Shown here in pieces: positions 48,881-57,351 of a DNA stretch of 64,000 nucleotides. Below the pieces are notes generated by a model. The model searched no databases and was not told where the DNA came from. It was given only the letters and a program-made list of their open reading frames with translations. Position numbers and translations under genes: made by a program. Each line of letters starts with the position of its first letter. Positions within the stretch are counted from its first letter, which is position 1. The stretch comes from GWE2-51-13 sp041736705 (lineage in GTDB: Bacteria; Bacillota_I; Bacilli_A; Erysipelotrichales; Erysipelotrichaceae): positions 132,286 to 196,285 of the forward strand of contig JBGSTC010000006.1 of the NCBI GenBank assembly GCA_041736705.1, read 5' to 3'.

Positions 48881-50620
48881 ATGGACATGCAACTCGTTCT
48901 AGACATCCTAGCCCAACCCACGACCGTCATGACGGTCGGCGGTCTGTTTTCAATCGCGCTTATTTTTCTGATCGCGCGGCGGGTCCGTAAGGGGAATCTT
49001 AAAAAGAAGTTGAAGGAACTGGAGATCCGCTACAATAATGTGCGCAGCATCCCTTTGCCTTTCAAGTTGAACAAAGCGGTCGCCTTGGCCCGTGTCAACG
49101 CCGAAGTCGCTTCGATGACGGAGAAGGCGAAGGTGTCTTTCGAGGCGGTGCAGAATGAACTGAAACAGATCGCGAATCTTTTGGCGGAAACCGAAGACGC
49201 GATTCTGATGGGGAAACTGAAAGCCGCGAAACTGACGATCGGCGATATTTCCGGGATGATCGAACGGACGACCTTGTCCGTCGAGGATCTCGAAAAGAAA
49301 TTGGACGGGGTGTTGGAGGAAGAGACGCAACAGCGCTCCAAGATCACCGACCTGAAGGATCAATTCAGATCGCTGAAAGGTGATTATAGCGAGAAGAGCG
49401 CATCGCTCAGCCTGTGCATCGAGACCTTGGATCAACGCATGGCGGAGATCGAAAAGAGTTTCTCGATGTTCGAAGAATGGATGTATGCTTCCGAATTCGG
49501 TAAAGCCAAAGAAAAGATGGAAGAAATCGCAACCCAGCTCGAGGACGCGGAAAGTCTGGTGACCAGACTCCCGGAGTTGATCGCGCTGGCTAAAGGTGTG
49601 ATACCGAAGCAGATGGATGAGATCGCCCAGCTTTACAGCCAGCTAAAGCAAAAAGGGGTTTTCCTCCAACATCTGGAAGTTCCGAAGAATCTGGAACTTG
49701 TTTCTGACACCTTGAAAGAAGACATTACCAACCTGCGTCGCGGGGTCGTCGAACAAGTGGAAGTCCACCTCGCCGATAACCGCAAGCGCTTGGAGCAACT
49801 GATGGCTCAATTGGATCGGGAAGACAGGGCGCATTTCGAACTGTACGAGGCCATACGCACCTGCGTGAAGAACGTCAAGGAATGTTCGGAATTGTACCAG
49901 AACCTAAAAATCACGTTCCAGAAAGTTTCCGTCCGTTTCGGATGGGACGATTTGAAAGATGTCTTGAAGACCAGTGAAGGGAAGTTGTTGGCGGTCGACG
50001 AGAACGTCCAACACTTACGCAAGTTGAGTGAGGAACACTCGATCCCGGCGACGACACTGTTGATCAGCGTGAAAGAAACCCTGCAGGACGTGAATACGTT
50101 GGGCGGGGAATTGCAGAACGCGATGAACCGGGTCAACGGTGCCCGTAGCGATGAAGAACGCGCGAACAAACAACTGTTGAAGTTGCATATCATCATGAAT
50201 GAAATCCAGGTCAAGATCCGCAAACACCGTCTGCCGAGCATTTCCTCGGCATATGAAGAAGACATGCGGAAATCCTATCAGTTCGTCAACAGCATCGAGA
50301 AACTGTTGGAAGAGAATCCCCTCAACATCAACCTGCTGAACGCAACCGTCACGGACGCGATCGATACGATCTACAAATTATATAACAACGTCAATAACAT
50401 CGTAGGGACGGTCGAAATGGTGGAAAACGCCATCGTCTTTGGGAATAAGTATCGTAGTTTCTATCCCGAGATCGATGACCAACTGACACGTTCGGAACTT
50501 CTGTTCCACAACGGCGATTACACCGAAGCGATCAAGGTCGCCATCGGGGCGATCGAGAAGGTTCATCCGATATCTTACGAAAAACTAATCAAGGAGAATT
50601 CGAAGAGTGCAACCAGCTGA
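48881..50620 (+). CDS. ezrA: Septation ring formation regulator EzrA
   Basis: A 579-residue protein. One N-terminal membrane helix (VMTVGGLFSIALIFLIARRV) precedes a long cytoplasmic series of spectrin-like coiled coils with the typical opening LKELEIRYNNVRSIPLPF; the C-terminal part has VENAIVFGNKYRSFYPEIDDQL, close to the NRYRS motif region of B. subtilis EzrA. It acts at the FtsZ ring and links it to peptidoglycan synthesis. The ATG at 48881 follows GAGGTGG; an upstream frame to 48797 is not supported. rpsD-ezrA-nifZ-thiI is the B. subtilis order. Confidence 0.92.
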   Translation: MDMQLVLDILAQPTTVMTVGGLFSIALIFLIARRVRKGNLKKKLKELEIRYNNVRSIPLPFKLNKAVALARVNAEVASMTEKAKVSFEAVQNELKQIANLLAETEDAILMGKLKAAKLTIGDISGMIERTTLSVEDLEKKLDGVLEEETQQRSKITDLKDQFRSLKGDYSEKSASLSLCIETLDQRMAEIEKSFSMFEEWMYASEFGKAKEKMEEIATQLEDAESLVTRLPELIALAKGVIPKQMDEIAQLYSQLKQKGVFLQHLEVPKNLELVSDTLKEDITNLRRGVVEQVEVHLADNRKRLEQLMAQLDREDRAHFELYEAIRTCVKNVKECSELYQNLKITFQKVSVRFGWDDLKDVLKTSEGKLLAVDENVQHLRKLSEEHSIPATTLLISVKETLQDVNTLGGELQNAMNRVNGARSDEERANKQLLKLHIIMNEIQVKIRKHRLPSISSAYEEDMRKSYQFVNSIEKLLEENPLNINLLNATVTDAIDTIYKLYNNVNNIVGTVEMVENAIVFGNKYRSFYPEIDDQLTRSELLFHNGDYTEAIKVAIGAIEKVHPISYEKLIKENSKSATS

Positions 50621-51755
50621 AGAAATATACTTGGACCATGTGAGCAGTACGCCGGTCCATCCGGAAGTTCTGAAGACTTTGGGCGAACTGCTCCCCATCC
50701 ATTATGCCAATAGCGACGCGATCCATAGCGCCGGTACCCGCATCAACCAATTGATCCAACGCAGCCGCTCGGTCATAGCGGCTGCTTTTGGCGTTTCTGC
50801 GGAAGAAATCGTATTCACATCCGGGGCGACGGAAGCAAACAACGCCATCATCAAGGGCATCGCGTTCGCCAACGCCCACAAAGGGAAGCACATCATCACG
50901 TCCAGCGTCGAACATGCTTCGGTCTACGGTTCCTTCGAGTTTTTGGAAAATGAATTCGGATTCGACGTGACCTATCTTCCGGTCGACCAAGACGGAAGAA
51001 TCTTACCTGAAATACTTAAGAATGCACTTCGACCGGACACGATCCTTGTGTCGATCATGTATGTCAACAACGAGATTGGGACGATCATGCCGATAAATGA
51101 ACTCGCCAAAATCGTCAAAGAGAATTCACGTGCCTATTTCCATGCGGATTGCGTCCAAGCCTTGGGTAAGATCCCGTTGAATCTTGAGAACGTGGACGCG
51201 GCGAGTTTCTCCGCCCACAAAATCAACGGCGTGAAAGGGAGCGGCGTGATGCTGAAACGGGCGAACGTGCCGTTTCTTCCCTTGATTTCCGGCGGTCAGC
51301 AGGAAATGGGGATGCGCGGGGGAACACCCAACGCCATCGTCAACATCCTTTTCGCCAAGACGTTGCGTCTTGCGCTTGAGGGTGAAATCGAACACATCCA
51401 CCATGTCCGAGCTTTGAAACAACGTTTGATCGATCGTCTTTCGATGCTCGATGCCATCGTCTTCAACAGCCCGAAAGAAAGATGTTCGGATTTCATCCTG
51501 AACATCTCGTGTTTAAGCGTCCCTTCGGAAGTCATGATGAACTGGCTGAACCAGCACAACATTTTCGTATCCGCCCAAAGCACTTGTTCATCCAAAACCA
51601 AACAACCCTCCCATACCCTTAGCGCGATGCGTCTTAACCAAAAACGGTTGGAAGGCAGCTTGCGCATCGGATTGGGCTACACCAACACGACAACGGAAAT
51701 CGATCGGTTTCTGGATGTGTTAGAAGAAGGAATCACCACCTATGGCAAACTATAG
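50607..51755 (+). CDS. nifZ: Cysteine desulfurase, NifZ/IscS type
   Basis: A 382-residue PLP enzyme that releases sulfur from cysteine as a persulfide. The N-terminus YLDHVSSTPVHPEVLKTL is the family pattern; FSAHKINGVKGSGVM holds the PLP lysine and VSAQSTCSSKTKQPSH the reactive cysteine loop. It starts with GTG at 50607, 10 bases after AAGGAG, and overlaps ezrA by 14 bases. It overlaps thiI, with which it should form the dedicated sulfur pair for 4-thiouridine; it may also supply MnmA. Confidence 0.93.
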   Translation: MQPAEEIYLDHVSSTPVHPEVLKTLGELLPIHYANSDAIHSAGTRINQLIQRSRSVIAAAFGVSAEEIVFTSGATEANNAIIKGIAFANAHKGKHIITSSVEHASVYGSFEFLENEFGFDVTYLPVDQDGRILPEILKNALRPDTILVSIMYVNNEIGTIMPINELAKIVKENSRAYFHADCVQALGKIPLNLENVDAASFSAHKINGVKGSGVMLKRANVPFLPLISGGQQEMGMRGGTPNAIVNILFAKTLRLALEGEIEHIHHVRALKQRLIDRLSMLDAIVFNSPKERCSDFILNISCLSVPSEVMMNWLNQHNIFVSAQSTCSSKTKQPSHTLSAMRLNQKRLEGSLRIGLGYTNTTTEIDRFLDVLEEGITTYGKL

Positions 51756-52935
51756 CGCAGAATACATCCTCGTCCGCTACGGCGAACTTTCCACCAAAGG
51801 GAAGAACCGTAAGCTCTTTGTCGCCAAACTGATCGAACGGATCCGTCAACGACTCATCGATCATCCCGCATTGAAAATCAGATACGACTACAACCGCATC
51901 TATATCTTGCTGAACGGGGAAGATGAAACCAAAGTCTGCGAAGGATTGTCGCAAGTCTTCGGGATTTCTTCCTTTTCCGTCGCGGTCAAATGCGACAACG
52001 CGATCGAAAAGGTCTGCGAAGCCGCGGTCGAATTGATGTCGCAAGAAGAACCCTCGACCTTCAAGGTCGATTCGCGCCGTCAGGTGAAAACCTATCCCAT
52101 GCTTTCCACCGCCATTAGCGCGAAAGTCGGGGAAGCGGTCTTCAACGCGGGACGGCATACCGTCGACTTGCACCATCCCCAAATCCTCGTCCGGGTCGAA
52201 ATCCAGGAAAACGACGCCTACATCACCGTCAAAACCTATCGCGGCGCGGGCGGTTATCCGGTCGGCATCGGCGGGAAAGCGATGCTGATGCTGTCGGGTG
52301 GCATCGATTCACCGGTCGCAGGCTATCAGACGATGAAGCGCGGGGTTGAAATCGAAGCGATCCACTTCGCGGCGCCCCCGTACACTTCCGACCAAGCCAA
52401 GCAAAAAGTGATGGACCTGGCGAAGAAACTCAGCATCCACCAAGGGCGGATCACGGTCCACGTCGTTCCGTTCACCGAACTTCAGCTTGAAATCTACAAG
52501 AAAGCGGACAATACCTACGCCGTGACCTTGATGCGCCGGATGATGTACCGCATCGCCGAACAGATCGCCCAACAAAGACGCTGCCAAGCCATCGTGAGCG
52601 GCGATAGCCTGGGTCAGGTCGCAAGCCAGACCCTTTACAGTATGCAAGTCATCCAAGATGCCATACGCATGCTGGTGCTGCGTCCTTTGGTCACGCTGGA
52701 TAAACTGGAAATCATCGAAATGGCGAACAAGATCGGTACCTATGAAACCTCGATCTTGCCCTTTGAAGATTGCTGCACGATCTTCAGCGTCCAAAACCCG
52801 GTTACCAAACCTCGTTTGGAGTATGTCGTGAAAGAAGAGAACCGGATCGATTTCTATCCCTTGATCGCCGAAGCGATCGCCAACACCCAAACCGTGACGT
52901 TGACGTTGAAATCCGACGAAGACGCGCTTTTCTAG
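51742..52935 (+). CDS. thiI: tRNA 4-thiouridine synthetase ThiI (no rhodanese domain)
   Basis: A 397-residue enzyme making s4U8 in tRNA. The NFLD and THUMP part (about residues 1-165) is followed by the PP-loop AMLMLSGGIDSPVAGYQTMKRG and IVSGDSLGQVASQTL. It ends without the rhodanese-like domain of the E. coli enzyme, as in B. subtilis, so the neighbouring desulfurase probably gives sulfur directly. The 5' end overlaps nifZ by 14 bases. CYCCTIF-type cysteines (DCCTIFSVQNP) mark the C-terminal region. Confidence 0.95.
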   Translation: MANYSAEYILVRYGELSTKGKNRKLFVAKLIERIRQRLIDHPALKIRYDYNRIYILLNGEDETKVCEGLSQVFGISSFSVAVKCDNAIEKVCEAAVELMSQEEPSTFKVDSRRQVKTYPMLSTAISAKVGEAVFNAGRHTVDLHHPQILVRVEIQENDAYITVKTYRGAGGYPVGIGGKAMLMLSGGIDSPVAGYQTMKRGVEIEAIHFAAPPYTSDQAKQKVMDLAKKLSIHQGRITVHVVPFTELQLEIYKKADNTYAVTLMRRMMYRIAEQIAQQRRCQAIVSGDSLGQVASQTLYSMQVIQDAIRMLVLRPLVTLDKLEIIEMANKIGTYETSILPFEDCCTIFSVQNPVTKPRLEYVVKEENRIDFYPLIAEAIANTQTVTLTLKSDEDALF

Positions 52936-52945
52936 GAGGTTCCCC

Positions 52946-54277
52946 ATGGCATTCGACGCCCTGACGCAACGCTTCACCGAAGCGTTCAAACACATTACCA
53001 AGACCGACCGACTCACCGAAAAGAACATGGATGACCTGCTGAAAGACGTGCGGCTCGCACTGCTTGAAGCCGATGTCAACGTCCAAGTCGTTCGCAGTTT
53101 CCTCGAACAAATCAAATCGAAGGCGCTCGGCACCAAGGTTCTGACCTCGATGAATCCGCAGGAAGCCCTCATCAAGATCATCTACGACCAATTGGTCGAA
53201 CTTTTAGGCGCGCAAGGCACCGAAATCGCCTATCCCCAAGGCAAGACCGTCGTCATCATGATGGTCGGTCTGCAAGGGACGGGGAAGACCACGTCCGCCG
53301 CGAAACTCGCCAACCTCGCACTGAAGAAACAGGGACGCAAACCTGTCCTTATCGCCGCCGACCTGGTTCGCCCGGCCGCCATCGACCAACTGGAAATCCT
53401 GGGGAAATCCATCGGGATCCAGGTCTATGCGGAAAAAGGCAGTACCAACGCCCTGAACGTCGTACGTAACGGGATGGCTTTCGCACGGATGCAGAACGCG
53501 GACACCGTCATCATCGATACCGCCGGCCGATTGCACATCGACGAAGCCATGATGGGCGAACTCAGTGACATCAAACACCTGGTCAAACCGGATGAAATCC
53601 TCTTGACGGTCGATGCGATGACCGGCCAGGACATCCTCAACGTCGCCAAATCCTTCCATGAACAATTGGATGTCACCGGTCTGGTCGTCACGAAGTTCGA
53701 CGGCGACGCCCGCGGAGGAGCCGTATTATCCGTCCGCTCCGTTGCCCAAGTCCCGGTCAAATTCGTCGGCACCGGCGAAAAGATCGACGACTGCGACCTG
53801 TTCTATCCCGACCGCATGGCCAACCGTTTGCTTGGCATGGGGGATTTGTTGACCTTGGTCGAAAAAGCCGAGGAAAAACTCGACATCGAAGCCAGCGCAC
53901 GCGGGATGGAACGTATGATGAGCGGTCAGTTCACTTTCGACGACATGCTTGAACAATTCAACCAGATCTCGAAAATGGGATCGCTCAAGAACCTGATGAA
54001 AATGATCCCGGGAGCCAACCAACTCGCCGGTCAGATCAACGACGAAGACACCGAAGCATCCATGAAACGCAGTAAGGCGATCATCCTCAGCATGACCAAG
54101 GAAGAACGCTCCAACCCGTCGGTGTTGCGCGCTTCACGCAAAGCGCGGATCGCCAAGGGAAGCGGGACGTCGGTCACCGATGTCAACCGCTTGGTCAGTC
54201 AGTTCGAAAAGACCAAGGAACAGATGCGTTTGTTTTCACGCATGGCCAATAAATCCGGGATGAACTTCAAACGATAG
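52946..54277 (+). CDS. ffh: Signal recognition particle protein Ffh
   Basis: A 443-residue SRP54. The N domain (residues 1-90) is followed by the G domain with GLQGTGKTTSAAKLA, DTAGRLHIDE, TKFDGDARGG and the C-terminal M domain rich in methionine (GMERMMSGQFTFDDMLEQFNQISKMGSLKNLMKMIPG). With 4.5S RNA and FtsY it targets membrane proteins. It lies 10 bases after thiI, with AGGAGG. The M-domain end GMNFKR is shorter than in B. subtilis, and ylxM is not upstream of it. Confidence 0.97.
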   Translation: MAFDALTQRFTEAFKHITKTDRLTEKNMDDLLKDVRLALLEADVNVQVVRSFLEQIKSKALGTKVLTSMNPQEALIKIIYDQLVELLGAQGTEIAYPQGKTVVIMMVGLQGTGKTTSAAKLANLALKKQGRKPVLIAADLVRPAAIDQLEILGKSIGIQVYAEKGSTNALNVVRNGMAFARMQNADTVIIDTAGRLHIDEAMMGELSDIKHLVKPDEILLTVDAMTGQDILNVAKSFHEQLDVTGLVVTKFDGDARGGAVLSVRSVAQVPVKFVGTGEKIDDCDLFYPDRMANRLLGMGDLLTLVEKAEEKLDIEASARGMERMMSGQFTFDDMLEQFNQISKMGSLKNLMKMIPGANQLAGQINDEDTEASMKRSKAIILSMTKEERSNPSVLRASRKARIAKGSGTSVTDVNRLVSQFEKTKEQMRLFSRMANKSGMNFKR

Positions 54278-54283
54278 ACAGAT

Positions 54284-54310
54284 GAAAATCAAGAACAATT
54301 GATTTTGATT
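54284..54310 (+). terminator. Possible hairpin after ffh
   Basis: AAAATCAA and TTGATTTT pair around GAACAA, but no T run follows; low confidence as a terminator. Confidence 0.3.
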
Positions 54311-54345
54311 AAAGTCATTGAACAACGACTGTACAGGTTTTCCCC

Positions 54346-54373
54346 TTGACAGGCTGGTTCAATATGGTATACT
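54346..54373 (+). promoter_or_regulatory. Promoter of the rpsP operon
   Basis: TTGACA (54346-54351), 16-base spacer, TATACT (54368-54373) with TGG in front. Confidence 0.85.
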
Positions 54374-54402
54374 GAGACAGTAAAAACCAAGGAGGTGTAT
54401 TT

Positions 54403-54672
54403 ATGGCAGTAAAACTACGTTTAAAGAGAATGGGTGCCAAGAAGGATCCGTTCTACCGTATCGTCGCCGCTGATTCCCGCAGTCCTCGTGACGGCCGTTT
54501 CATCGAATCGATCGGCTACTACAACCCGACTTCCACTCCGGCTGAAATCAAAGTCGATTCCGAAGCCGCTCTGAAATGGCTTCGTACCGGTGCGCAACCG
54601 TCCGATACCGTTCGCAACCTGCTTTCGCAAGCCGGTGTCATGAAGGCGTTCCACGAAGAAAGAAACAAGTAA
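54403..54672 (+). CDS. rpsP: Ribosomal protein S16
   Basis: An 89-residue S16: AVKLRLKRMGAKKDPFYRIVAADSRSPRDGRFIE is the family signature. AAGGAGGTG lies in front of the ATG. It begins the rpsP-khpA-rimM-trmD operon, the same order as rpsP-ylqC-rimM-trmD of B. subtilis, minus ylqD. Confidence 0.98.
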   Translation: MAVKLRLKRMGAKKDPFYRIVAADSRSPRDGRFIESIGYYNPTSTPAEIKVDSEAALKWLRTGAQPSDTVRNLLSQAGVMKAFHEERNK

Positions 54673-54674
54673 TC

Positions 54675-54923
54675 ATGGTTTCGATGGAACAAGCGCTGCA
54701 TAACCTTGTCGAACCGATGGTCGATGACAAAGCCAGTCTGAGTGTTAAAACGATGGCGAGTTTGGACGACAAGGAAATCTTGCTTTATGTGTATGCCAAG
54801 AGCGAAGACATCGCTCGTTTGATCGGTCGTCAAGGCCAGATGGCATCCGCGCTCCGCAACATGATGAGTGTCGCTTCCCGATTGGAAAACAGACGCATCA
54901 CAATTAAATTCGAATCGTATTAG
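54675..54923 (+). CDS. khpA: KhpA, KH-domain RNA-binding protein
   Basis: An 82-residue single KH-domain protein (YlqC). The KH loop is IARLIGRQGQMASALRNMM. In streptococci KhpA pairs with KhpB/Jag and binds many RNAs, affecting cell division and elongation. It starts at 54675, two bases after rpsP, with no strong Shine-Dalgarno sequence, so it relies on coupling. Its stop codon abuts an intrinsic terminator, so expression of the genes behind it is lower or regulated. Confidence 0.93.
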   Translation: MVSMEQALHNLVEPMVDDKASLSVKTMASLDDKEILLYVYAKSEDIARLIGRQGQMASALRNMMSVASRLENRRITIKFESY

Positions 54924-54945
54924 GATGCCTACGCATCCTTTTTTT
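54922..54945 (+). terminator. Intrinsic terminator between khpA and rimM
   Basis: AGGATGC and GCATCCT pair around CTAC, followed by eight T that lead straight into the rimM ribosome binding site. Only 8 bases separate it from the rimM start. Confidence 0.85.
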
Positions 54946-54953
54946 GAGGGACC

Positions 54954-55457
54954 ATGGAAAAACTGAAAATCGGAACGATCGTCCGCGGTTTCGGGATCAA
55001 AGGGGAAGTGAAAATCAAGATCCTCACCGACCTTCCCGAGGACCGCTTCAAAGTGAATCGCAAACTTATCGCCATCCTGGACGGAAAGGAAAAAAACCTG
55101 ACCGTGCTTTCGTTGCGGTTTCATCAGAACCACGCCTTGGTGACCTTCGAGGGGTATCCCGACTTGAGTGCCGTCGAACCCTTGGTAAGATCGGACCTCT
55201 ATCTGCCAATCACTGAAATCGACGTTGAGAAAGAAGAAGGGTTCTATCCGTTCCAACTGGTCGGATTAACCGCCGTCGATCTGGAATCAAACGTGCTCGG
55301 GGTCGTGAGCGAAGTGCTTCCGACCAATGCCAACGACGTGTTACGCATCAAGACGCAGGGGAAGGATATCCTGGTTCCCTATGTCCCGGTGTTTATCAAG
55401 AACGTCGATTTGAAAAAGAAAACCATCCAGGTCGTGCTTTTGGAGGGGATGCGATGA
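54954..55457 (+). CDS. rimM: 16S rRNA processing protein RimM
   Basis: A 167-residue ribosome maturation factor that assists S19 and head assembly. The N-terminal beta-barrel has GTIVRGFGIKGEVKIKILTDLPE and the C-terminal PRC barrel has VLPTNANDVLRIKTQGKDILVPYVPVFI. The ATG follows GAGGGACC. It starts 8 bases after the terminator and overlaps trmD by 4 bases. Confidence 0.96.
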   Translation: MEKLKIGTIVRGFGIKGEVKIKILTDLPEDRFKVNRKLIAILDGKEKNLTVLSLRFHQNHALVTFEGYPDLSAVEPLVRSDLYLPITEIDVEKEEGFYPFQLVGLTAVDLESNVLGVVSEVLPTNANDVLRIKTQGKDILVPYVPVFIKNVDLKKKTIQVVLLEGMR

Positions 55458-56233
55458 AAATCACCATCCTTACCTTGTTCGAGGAGATGTTTCAGGGGTT
55501 CATGACCACATCGATCATCAAGAAGGCGATCTTGAAAGAACTGGTCGAGATCGAGACGATCGATATGAGATCGTTCACGAAAAACAAACATACGAGGGTC
55601 GACGATTATCCCTTCGGGGGCGGGCAGGGCTTGGTGTTGATGGTCCAACCGGTCGCCGATGCCCTGGCCAGCGTGAAAACGCCGGAAAGCTATGTCATCC
55701 TGACCAGTCCGACGGGAAACCGTTTCACGCAGAAAACGGCGCGTAAACTCAAAGAGAATCATGAACACATCATCATCATCTGCGGGCACTACGAGGGCTT
55801 CGATGAAAGAATCCTCAGTCTGGTGGATGAAGAGATGTCGATCGGGGATTTCGTGCTCACGGGCGGGGAATTGGCCGCTATGGTCATGACGGACGCGATC
55901 GTCCGCTTGGTGGAAGGCGTCATCACCGAAGCCTCCCATCTGGATGAATCCTTCGAGAACGACTTGCTTGAATACCCCCAGTACACCCGTCCCGCGGTCT
56001 ATGAAGGGGAAGCCATCCCCGACGTCCTGCTTTCGGGTCATCACGACAACGTCCGGAAGTGGCGCTTGAAAGAGTCGCTGCGCAAAACCTGGCGCGTCCG
56101 TCCGGATTTGTTCCATGGCCGTAAACTCACCAAGGAAGAAGCGGAACTGTTGGGTGAAGTGTTGAAAGAAGAGGCGCTTCCGAAAGAGAAGAAGAAAGAA
56201 GCTGCCTTAAAGGAAGAAACCAAAAAAGATTGA
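55454..56233 (+). CDS. trmD: tRNA (guanine-N1)-methyltransferase
   Basis: A 259-residue SPOUT methyltransferase that makes m1G37 and prevents frameshifts. The trefoil knot region has VDDYPFGGGQGLVLMVQPV, ICGHYEGFDERI and SIGDFVLTGGELAAM; the C-terminal helix domain has PEYTRP-like YPQYTRPAVYEG. A lysine- and glutamate-rich tail of about 25 residues (KEEALPKEKKKEAALKEE) extends beyond the usual end. The promoter of rplS lies over its stop codon. Confidence 0.96.
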   Translation: MKITILTLFEEMFQGFMTTSIIKKAILKELVEIETIDMRSFTKNKHTRVDDYPFGGGQGLVLMVQPVADALASVKTPESYVILTSPTGNRFTQKTARKLKENHEHIIIICGHYEGFDERILSLVDEEMSIGDFVLTGGELAAMVMTDAIVRLVEGVITEASHLDESFENDLLEYPQYTRPAVYEGEAIPDVLLSGHHDNVRKWRLKESLRKTWRVRPDLFHGRKLTKEEAELLGEVLKEEALPKEKKKEAALKEETKKD

Positions 56234-56258
56234 TTTTATCCGATGGATAGTGTATATT
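56230..56258 (+). promoter_or_regulatory. Promoter of rplS
   Basis: TTGATT (56230-56235), 17-base spacer, TATATT (56253-56258); the -35 box overlaps the trmD stop codon. Confidence 0.75.
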
Positions 56259-56261
56259 AAT

Positions 56262-56340
56262 TAAGCCTATGGCAATAAGCCTACGGCTATGCGGTTCCGC
56301 TTTCCCACTGAGGATAAGAGCCGTGAGAAACAAGGAGCGT
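56262..56340 (+). promoter_or_regulatory. Leader of rplS (L19-leader candidate)
   Basis: A leader of about 80 bases with CGGCT/AGCCG and GCGGTTCCGC-type pairings, in the position of the L19 leader known in low-GC Gram-positive bacteria. The fold was not computed, so the class is uncertain. Confidence 0.5.
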
Positions 56341-56347
56341 GAAAAAC

Positions 56348-56695
56348 ATGAAATTGAACTTAGTGCAAGAAGTCACCAAGTCCCAGCTTCGCAACGATCT
56401 CCCGGATATTCGTCCCGGTTACACGGTACGAATCGACGTCCTCATCACTGAAGGCGAGAAAACCCGGATCCAGGCGTTCGAAGGGGTCGTCATCGGTCGT
56501 TCAGGCCGTGGCGTCGCGGAAACGATCATCGTCCGCAAAATGTCTTCCCAAATCGGAGTAGAACGGACTTTCCCTCTACATTCGCCGATCATCCAATCGA
56601 TCACCGTCGTCCGTCGTGGTAAAGTTCGCAGAAGCAAACTGTTCTACCTGCGTGGCCGTTCCGGTAAGGCTTCCCGCCTCGTCGAAATCCGTTAG
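56348..56695 (+). CDS. rplS: Ribosomal protein L19
   Basis: A 115-residue L19: FRPGYTVRIDV-like IRPGYTVRIDVLITEGEKTRIQAFEGVVIGRSGRG and RTFPLHSPIIQSITVVRRGKVRRSKLFYLRG are diagnostic. The ATG at 56348 follows AAGGAG about 9 bases upstream. It has its own promoter and terminator, so its amount can differ from that of rimM and trmD. Confidence 0.98.
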   Translation: MKLNLVQEVTKSQLRNDLPDIRPGYTVRIDVLITEGEKTRIQAFEGVVIGRSGRGVAETIIVRKMSSQIGVERTFPLHSPIIQSITVVRRGKVRRSKLFYLRGRSGKASRLVEIR

Positions 56696-56696
56696 T

Positions 56697-56718
56697 AAAA
56701 GCCGGGCAACCGGCTTTT
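56697..56718 (+). terminator. Intrinsic terminator of rplS
   Basis: AAAAGCCGG and CCGGCTTTT pair around GCAA. The 3' T run is short and merges with the stem. Confidence 0.75.
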
Positions 56719-56737
56719 AACCTATTCAGGGGGTAAC

Positions 56738-57340
56738 ATGGACACCAATGAAACCATCACTCCGGTAACGCCGGAAATCAAACCGCCGAAAAAAGAAGAG
56801 AAATTCGGGATCCTCGACTTCGGGAAATCGCTGATTTTCAGCATCGTCTTCGTGGTCTTGTTTACGACCTTCGTGGCGAAGCCGATCCGTGTCAACGGAT
56901 CCTCGATGTATCCCACCTTGGTCGATAAGGAACTCGGCTTTTCCAACGTCTTCACCTTGAAAACCTTCGGGATCCAACGTTTCGACGTGGTCATCGTCTA
57001 TGTCGACCAATTGCAGGAATACTTGGTGAAACGGGTCGTTGCCCTACCCGGCGAGACCGTCGAGTACCATGATGAAACCCTGTACATCGACTATCAAGCC
57101 GTCGAGGAGAATTTCTTCGATGAAAACTACGTTGCCCAGATCAAACAACAGACCGGGATGGACTTCACCCAGTCGTTCGGTCCGTATACATTAAAGGAAG
57201 GCGAAGTGTGGCTGCTTGGCGACAATCGTCCCTATTCCAGCGATTCACGGCGTTTCGGCCCCTTTACCATCGACAAGATCGTCAGTAAAGACGCCTACAT
57301 CCTGTTTCCGCTGGACAAAATCCGCATCATTACGAAGTAA
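56738..57340 (+). CDS. lepB: Type I signal peptidase
   Basis: A 200-residue Gram-positive type signal peptidase that cleaves secretory signal peptides. After a charged, proline-rich N-terminus comes one membrane helix (SLIFSIVFVVLFTTFVA), then the nucleophile serine in VNGSSMYPTL, the lysine base in YLVKRVVALPGE and the box E GDNRPYSSDSRRFG. One membrane anchor, as in SipS. GGGGGTAAC precedes the ATG. It lies between rplS and rbgA. Confidence 0.95.
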   Translation: MDTNETITPVTPEIKPPKKEEKFGILDFGKSLIFSIVFVVLFTTFVAKPIRVNGSSMYPTLVDKELGFSNVFTLKTFGIQRFDVVIVYVDQLQEYLVKRVVALPGETVEYHDETLYIDYQAVEENFFDENYVAQIKQQTGMDFTQSFGPYTLKEGEVWLLGDNRPYSSDSRRFGPFTIDKIVSKDAYILFPLDKIRIITK

Positions 57341-57351
57341 GGAGGGAAGTT

